DNA of 26,277 nt from Didymodactylos carnosus (taxonomy: Eukaryota; Rotifera; Eurotatoria; Philodinida; Philodinidae), in the NCBI GenBank assembly GCA_905250885.1, contig CAJNOQ010002104.1, positions 1-26,277 of the forward strand. The letters are read 5' to 3'. Positions 20,861 to 26,277 of this stretch are shown in pieces. Each line of letters starts with the position of its first letter. The stretch's first letter is position 1. Under the pieces are notes generated by a model. That model was not told the origin of the DNA. It ran no database searches and saw only the letters and a list, made by a program, of their open reading frames with translations. Made by a program: the position numbers and the translations under genes.

Positions 20861-23320
20861 ATGGCTTATGCAACTGTATTACGTGCGGACATCGACAGTA
20901 CGCGGCTTATCACACAACCATTTCATCTCATCTGGTTGGCCAATGAGATCGATGAACTGAAGAAGACGTTTCCTCAGGCAGTCACTCGCCTAGAAAGTAT
21001 CGTCAGTTCCGTCGATAATTTCAGCGATGCTGATGTATTTGTCAATTTTCTCTATGAAACTAGCTATGAAAAAATTCTTATGATTGTCACCGGTGGTTTG
21101 GGAGAAAATATAGTGCCGATTATTCATGGTGTGTCTCAACTAGATTCGATCTTTGTCTTTTGTCATAATAAGGCTGTCCACGAACAATGGGGGAAAGATT
21201 GGCCGAAAGTAAAGGGTGTTTTCAATCAAATCGATGCAATGTGTCAAGCAATAGTACAAGTAGTACAACCGAAACCTCCGCCTGTCCTTCGTCGTCCACT
21301 CACACCCCAGCCACCTCGACCAAAGATTGATCATGATAGAACGACCGCGGTCGACGATCACCGACAAGAATCGAGTGATAGACCTTATCGTCGTCGTGGC
21401 CGCTCAGCGTTACCAGCTCAATCTGATGTCGACACGACAGCTAGCAATCTGTCACGTGGTGAATCGATGAAAATCAAGCGAGAAACACCAAAAATAGATG
21501 TGAAAAAGGACCTATCACCTGAATTGACGAAAAGCCAAAAAGGAGCATTCTTAGAACCAGCAATTCCAACCGATACGACTCGTTTGCGTATCGAACACGA
21601 ATATTCGCCCATACGTGCATTCGAAGAACATACTGAGAGTAGTCCTCCATTGATTAATTCCTTGAAACGAACGATAACAGGAACGTCTAATTCACAAACA
21701 CAATTGTCATCAAATTTTGAGCAACTTGAACGTACTTTAATTGAAACAACTGAACGAGAAATACGGCAGAGTCTACTTAAAAATGATGCTATTCATCTAA
21801 CAACATCGCTCAATACTAATGCAATTGATCGATTGCAAGATACTCTTGTGCAAACAATTGAAAAACATGTTACTACGAAAAACGATGATTCTCATGTGCT
21901 AACGAAATTATTCGGTGAATTAAAACAAGTACTAGTTGATACACTTTTACAACAACAACCTACATTATTACAAGATATGATTAAACAAACAGTAGTCGAT
22001 GCTCTTAGTCAACAACAAAATGTAGCATTAGTTCCTACGACAAACACCAGAATGATAAGTCATCGAAAGCCTATCACTATTGCTACTAATCGTGAAGTTA
22101 AAATTACTGCTGATCTTAAACGTACTCGTACTAACGCTGCTTTTCGACAACAACGTGATGCTGTCGTTAATAATCAGCGATTGCGTGATGCTGTTCAACA
22201 GTGGTCATCATTGAGCTCAAAGACTGATCTTGTCAATGCGATTAAAATGCACGGAAAAAATGATTTAGAATATGCTTGGTTACTTTTCTGTTGGATCGGT
22301 CAAAATATTCAATATCAAACACATTGTAATAATAATGCCGCTGAAACTGTTTTTCGTACAAGACAAGGCGTTTGTCGAGGTTTCGTTAGTCTCTATCATG
22401 AATGTTGCACATTGTTAGGTATTGAATGTTCGGAAATATCGGGCTATGCTAAACAGGCTTTTCTAAAACCCGGTGAAGAACTCAAACAATCACCTCACGC
22501 TTGGAATAGTATTGTTTTAGATCAATACACTTATTTACTCGATCCAACATGGGGTGCAGGCGGCAGAGATAATGAAAATAAACTTGAAGATTTCTATTTT
22601 CTTACGTCACCTGAAGAGTTTATCTATACACATTACTGTAGTGGATATCAATTGCTCGAACCAGAAATTAGCAAAGAAGAATTTCTTAGTTTACCTGTCA
22701 TGAAATCGACTTATTATAAACTAGGTTTGACTTTGTTATCACCAAAGCAAGGTTTAAATGAGACAAATGACAATTTATTTAAAATTATCATTCAAACACC
22801 ACAACATGTTGATCTATTTGCTCAATTGAAAGTAGGCGACAACGAATATCCACGTAGTTTGCACACATTATGTCAACGAGATGAGACGAAATCTGATATA
22901 TGCAATTGCTATATTACTCCGCCTGCTGATGGTCTTTATGAAGTAGCGATCTATGCGAAAACGAATAAGGAAAATCTATACAGTGATGCTATCAATATGC
23001 GTTTACGTGTGTCAAATATAACTGGTGCATTCACTTTTCCACTCTTATATTCAATTTTTACAAAACAATGTTGTATTTTAATTGAACCTCTTCATCGTCT
23101 TGTACATGTGAATGAACAAGTATTAATTCATATGATAATACCCAATGCCAATGTGATCAGAATTAATAATGGTGACGATCACATCGTGCCCTGTAGAGAT
23201 GAATATAAGAAGGGTGTACTAAAGAAACAAATACGCGTTCAGGGCGATCTTCATATTTGCGCCCGATGGGACGATAACGCCGATTTGATTTCAACCATTT
23301 GTGTTTTTAATATGATGTAA
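20861..23320 (+). CDS. Two-domain protein: N-terminal Rossmann/receiver-like domain plus KY/hillarin-type transglutaminase-like domain
   Basis: A single intronless 819-residue frame. Residues ~20-135 form a small alternating strand/helix domain (FHLIWLANEID, EKILMIVTGGLGENIVPIIH, SIFVFC, HEQWGKDWPKVKGVF). I recall this pattern from bdelloid proteins where it precedes ADP-ribosyltransferase and other domains; its role is unknown. Residues 136-430 are a Pro/Gln/charged linker with weakly helical segments. Residues ~440-600 are a transglutaminase-like fold with Cys505 (RQGVCRGF), His546 (SPHAWN) and Asp561 (LDPTWG) forming a complete triad, as in KY peptidase and hillarin. Residues 600-819 resemble the C-terminal beta-rich part of that family. 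KY proteins act at muscle Z-discs or the cytoskeleton; catalysis is often unproven. There is no signal peptide or membrane segment, so it should be cytosolic. The ATG at 20861 (cttcatgg) is the first in frame. Confidence 0.85.
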   Translation: MAYATVLRADIDSTRLITQPFHLIWLANEIDELKKTFPQAVTRLESIVSSVDNFSDADVFVNFLYETSYEKILMIVTGGLGENIVPIIHGVSQLDSIFVFCHNKAVHEQWGKDWPKVKGVFNQIDAMCQAIVQVVQPKPPPVLRRPLTPQPPRPKIDHDRTTAVDDHRQESSDRPYRRRGRSALPAQSDVDTTASNLSRGESMKIKRETPKIDVKKDLSPELTKSQKGAFLEPAIPTDTTRLRIEHEYSPIRAFEEHTESSPPLINSLKRTITGTSNSQTQLSSNFEQLERTLIETTEREIRQSLLKNDAIHLTTSLNTNAIDRLQDTLVQTIEKHVTTKNDDSHVLTKLFGELKQVLVDTLLQQQPTLLQDMIKQTVVDALSQQQNVALVPTTNTRMISHRKPITIATNREVKITADLKRTRTNAAFRQQRDAVVNNQRLRDAVQQWSSLSSKTDLVNAIKMHGKNDLEYAWLLFCWIGQNIQYQTHCNNNAAETVFRTRQGVCRGFVSLYHECCTLLGIECSEISGYAKQAFLKPGEELKQSPHAWNSIVLDQYTYLLDPTWGAGGRDNENKLEDFYFLTSPEEFIYTHYCSGYQLLEPEISKEEFLSLPVMKSTYYKLGLTLLSPKQGLNETNDNLFKIIIQTPQHVDLFAQLKVGDNEYPRSLHTLCQRDETKSDICNCYITPPADGLYEVAIYAKTNKENLYSDAINMRLRVSNITGAFTFPLLYSIFTKQCCILIEPLHRLVHVNEQVLIHMIIPNANVIRINNGDDHIVPCRDEYKKGVLKKQIRVQGDLHICARWDDNADLISTICVFNMM

Positions 23321-23386
23321 ATGTTTTACTCTTGAGAAAAATGTAAGGATGCTGATGAAGTTTTGATCATGAACTGACTCACGTTA

Positions 23387-23392
23387 AATAAA
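23387..23392 (+). terminator. Polyadenylation signal of the transglutaminase-like gene
   Basis: aataaa at 23387-23392 lies 67 bp after the stop codon. A second aataaa occurs at 23627-23632 and could serve a longer transcript. Confidence 0.5.
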
Positions 23393-23399
23393 AGATACA

Positions 23400-25482
23400 T
23401 AGGTTAAATAGCTTTAGACCTCTTCGTATTTTGCTACAAGAAAGATTTTACAAGATATAACTATTGTAGTTCTTACAACGGTAATTAGAACATGTAATTC
23501 TCCGTTTCAAGTTTTTTCTTTTTATGTGCAACATTCTCTTGGTTTTTTTTTAAGCTTTTCCTTACATAGGAGTTACATTCATTTAAGTTTCCCTTTTTTG
23601 TAACAGCCTAGACACATTCGTGTTCAAATAAAAAACCTATTGATTGATTGAGCTCTTGTGTTACCTGTCTTATAAATTGCAAGAAGTATTTACTCGTATT
23701 TGCAAAAAAAAACGTCATTAACTGAATAACCATCGTTTGTTAGAGTGTAAGCTTCGTGATAAAGTGGTGGTAATATTACTTTCAACAATGTAGATCATCT
23801 GGCTGCTGGATATTGTTTTCAGTAACACCTGAGTTTCGGAAAAGGATACACTGCGTTCTATTCTACACTGGTGTATAGTTTTCTAGCTGAATAGAGTATT
23901 CAATTGACTGCTTAAAAGAAGATGCATTGCCACCGTAATAAACGCAATCGAACGATTGTGTAAGATGTTGATTGTTTGTCTCATAGAGCAAGATGACAGA
24001 TGGAACTCGGCGTGTGGCCCAATAAAACAAAAATAAGTAAAGAAACGTAATCTCCATTTCGTGAGTGATCGTGTCACTTCGTCGTATGTACCGCTGATTT
24101 TAATGCATCAGAAAGTCTACATAGGGTTTCATATATAATGTTCTTGTCTCTGAGAAGAAAATCATATGTCATCAGTAATCATGAGATTTAGAAACGACAT
24201 TTGCAATTCGTTTAAATCAAGCCATTTCCTGACATAACAGTACGTTTGGGGACGGTAACTATGTGTAAATTGACCAAATGGGTCTTGCTCGAACGGTTCA
24301 AATTACTACAATGAAGAAATAGCAACAGGATACTACTTTTTCCTCTCTAGATGTCGGCGAGGAGTGAAAACTTTCAGACTGCAAAACAACATGTATATCC
24401 AAGCGAAATATATAGAAAAACCGAAATAACTGTAAAAAATGAACTTTTCCAGTTACTAGTTTCTGCTAAGCAGGTATTTCGCGCACAGAATATAGATTTC
24501 AGTCCGCATGAGTCCAGTAACATAATAAAGTGAGACTAAATGGTGGGTCTAATGCACAAATACTAAAGCCAACAGAAATTTGTTTCGTGAGTTTTAACAG
24601 CCACGTTGAGCGAAATAAATGTGATATTCCCAAACGGTGTAGCGGATGATAGTTATCCTCACGAAGTTGGAGGTGAAATCCGAGCAAAAAGACTTCGAAT
24701 TGACTAAGGAGAATCTACAGTCTAAATTTTTCCCAAAAACGTTTTTTAATTTTCGAAAAGCCTGATCATGCACTTTTTCTCGAAGTTTTTGTTGAAAGGG
24801 ATCTTTAGAGGGTGGTCTTGAAACCAATATAAAATAATTTCTCCTATTTATGAAATTACATACTTTATTCTATAAATTGAATGATTCCATCGAGAATCTC
24901 CCAACACATAAGGTGCGCGCAATTCAAAAATCGAGCACTATCTCAGTGTTTGGTTGAAAGCTACATAGTCAAGTACTCCTGACTGCGCTGATTCCGAATA
25001 TCACCTTTTTATTCGAATTTGATCAAGTTTTCGGGGAGAAATTCTCAAAATACTAAGAGCACCAAGAAAACAAAAAATCAGCATCACTCTGAGAAAACTT
25101 GAGATTTTTCTCTCTTCCGTTCACTGTCATTTTTCGACTTTGATATATTCGGATTTCTCATCAAAAACTGAGTCTAATCGTGCTTTTGAAACTCCTCCCT
25201 GTTTTCGAAACTTTTCTCCGATCGGCATACACCATTTGAATCACCATTTGAAGGCGAGCAAAAGTACATATCGCTTTTTTTTCTACTATTGTGAAATTCC
25301 TTTTTGATTTTCTATAAACTGGAAATTCCTTGGTAAAGTTATGTATAATGACGGTAAAAAACATCTCGAGTTATTTTCAATTCAACATGCTAAAGGTTTA
25401 ATTGATGATGAAAGGAATTAAGAGCAATGATCACACAAAATAAGCTAACTAGACTTAGTTTTATTTCTTTTTCTTTTTTTCT
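23400..25482. other. Gene-poor region between the transglutaminase-like gene and the retrotransposon
   Basis: Frames here are short, overlapping on opposite strands and without motifs. The stretch includes 25296-25322, which matches 143-169 in inverted orientation, and 25145-25200, which resembles 18608-18660. I see no RNA gene, promoter or protein domain that I can support. Confidence 0.45.
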
Positions 25483-25559
25483 GACTGAGGAGGATAAAAG
25501 TAGAGAGAATAAGTCGAATTGGAATAGTCATTCGCCGTGTCCTTGTGACGTTTTGTTCC

Positions 25560-26277
25560 ATGATGCTGGTTAATAGTAAGGATACTGTACATCAGGCTGA
25601 TGATATGAGAGTTCTCTTCCTCAATTGTAATAGCATTTTGGCAAAAGTTGAAGGTATGTCCTCTCTATGTCTTAAAACTGATCTGTTGTTTTCCTATGTG
25701 TGTGTAAGAAAACCTATTGTAGTAGCTGTGACTGAAACTTGGCTTCGTATTTTTGACCCTGATATCGCCCTTAATTTAGTTGGATATACTCTTATTCGTA
25801 AAGATCGGTCCTCCAAGGGAGGAGGACTCTTGCTCTATATCCGTAAAGATATTAAATTTAAAAGACATACGCATTTGGAAGATGCTGGATTTGAAACCTG
25901 TTTTTTAAGCTTATATTTACCGTCATCGAAATCTTGTTTCTTGGTCGTTTGCTACCGATCACAGGATCTTGCACCTATGCCTTTGTTTGTGGAACATCTG
26001 AGTGAAACCCTGCAAAAAATTAGAATGAACACAGGTATAAAGGATGATTCTGTTATATTAATCGGTGATTTTAATGGTCACTCAACTAAATGGTGCCCGA
26101 CGAAACCGCCAACACCTGAGGGCAACCAGTTATTTGACTTTTCTGTAAAGGAGGGATTCTCCCAGTTAGTATCAAAACCCACCAGACCTAAGTCTAATTC
26201 CTGTCTAGATCTGATATTTACCAATAATCTCAGCTCAGTTACTAATGTCAACGTTTTGTCTCCTTTAACCACTACCT
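25560..26277 (+). mobile_element. Non-LTR retrotransposon, 5' part of the APE-type endonuclease domain (runs off the window)
   Basis: From ATG 25560 the frame stays open for 239 codons to the window end; upstream it is open back to a stop at 25482-25484. The sequence has the ordered motifs of the apurinic-like endonuclease at the N-terminus of LINE ORF2: Asn22 (LNCNSI), Glu59 (TETWL), a GGGLLLYIR segment at 87-95, Asp170/Asn172 (GDFNGH) and Asp217 (CLDLIFTN). In non-LTR elements this enzyme nicks target DNA to prime reverse transcription. The final catalytic Asp-His motif and the reverse transcriptase would lie beyond the window. Spacing and motif wording suggest a Jockey/CR1-like clade, but the reverse transcriptase is needed to decide. 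No stop or frameshift interrupts the visible part, so the copy is relatively young. The 5' end is not defined. Confidence 0.88.

Overview
The window looks like nuclear DNA of a small-genome invertebrate, most probably a bdelloid rotifer (Adineta/Rotaria type). It is AT-rich, its spliceosomal introns are very short (56-61 bp in the one fully resolved gene), and intergenic DNA is full of decayed repeats. The domain combination of the largest protein and an SGNH-esterase-like mobile-element remnant are also features I associate with bdelloid genomes. The assignment rests on gene style and recalled protein patterns, not on a search.

Layout. 1-2450: no convincing gene; A/T-rich DNA with a weak foldback repeat and a small hairpin. 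2703-4393 (minus strand): two leucine-rich-repeat (LRR) loci, an orphan N-terminal piece (2703-2904) and a larger C-terminal part with an LRRCT cap (3481-4393) whose own 5' end looks decayed or unresolved. 4400-8370: no recognisable gene. 8378-9206: a repeat block with a GTAATA-rich repeat interrupted by a MITE-like element, then degenerate tandem repeats. 9848-11403: a complete cathepsin L-like cysteine protease gene on the plus strand, with TATA box, 5'UTR intron, six coding exons and a polyadenylation signal. 11805-14417: a mobile-element graveyard with a 15-16 bp tandem array, a long foldback repeat, a palindromic CCAATATATTGG-type array, a broken SGNH-like ORF and a 267 bp inverted-repeat element. 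15110-17134: two families of direct repeats in interleaved order, probably an old duplication of about 1.2-1.3 kb. 17286-18107: another inverted repeat, a second GTAATA-rich repeat and an AT microsatellite. 18110-20860: no gene seen. 20861-23320: an intronless 819-residue protein fusing an N-terminal small Rossmann/receiver-like domain to a KY/hillarin-type transglutaminase-like domain. 23400-25480: no gene seen. 25560-26277: the 5' part of the endonuclease domain of a non-LTR retrotransposon, cut by the window edge.

The host genes do not form a pathway: a lysosomal or secreted protease, LRR ectodomain proteins and a cytoskeleton-associated transglutaminase-like protein. The most interesting items are the domain architecture of the 819-residue protein, and the sharing of one 15-bp motif between the ends of the 277 bp MITE-like element and a separate array 3 kb away. 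I found no RNA genes, CRISPR array or telomeric repeat.
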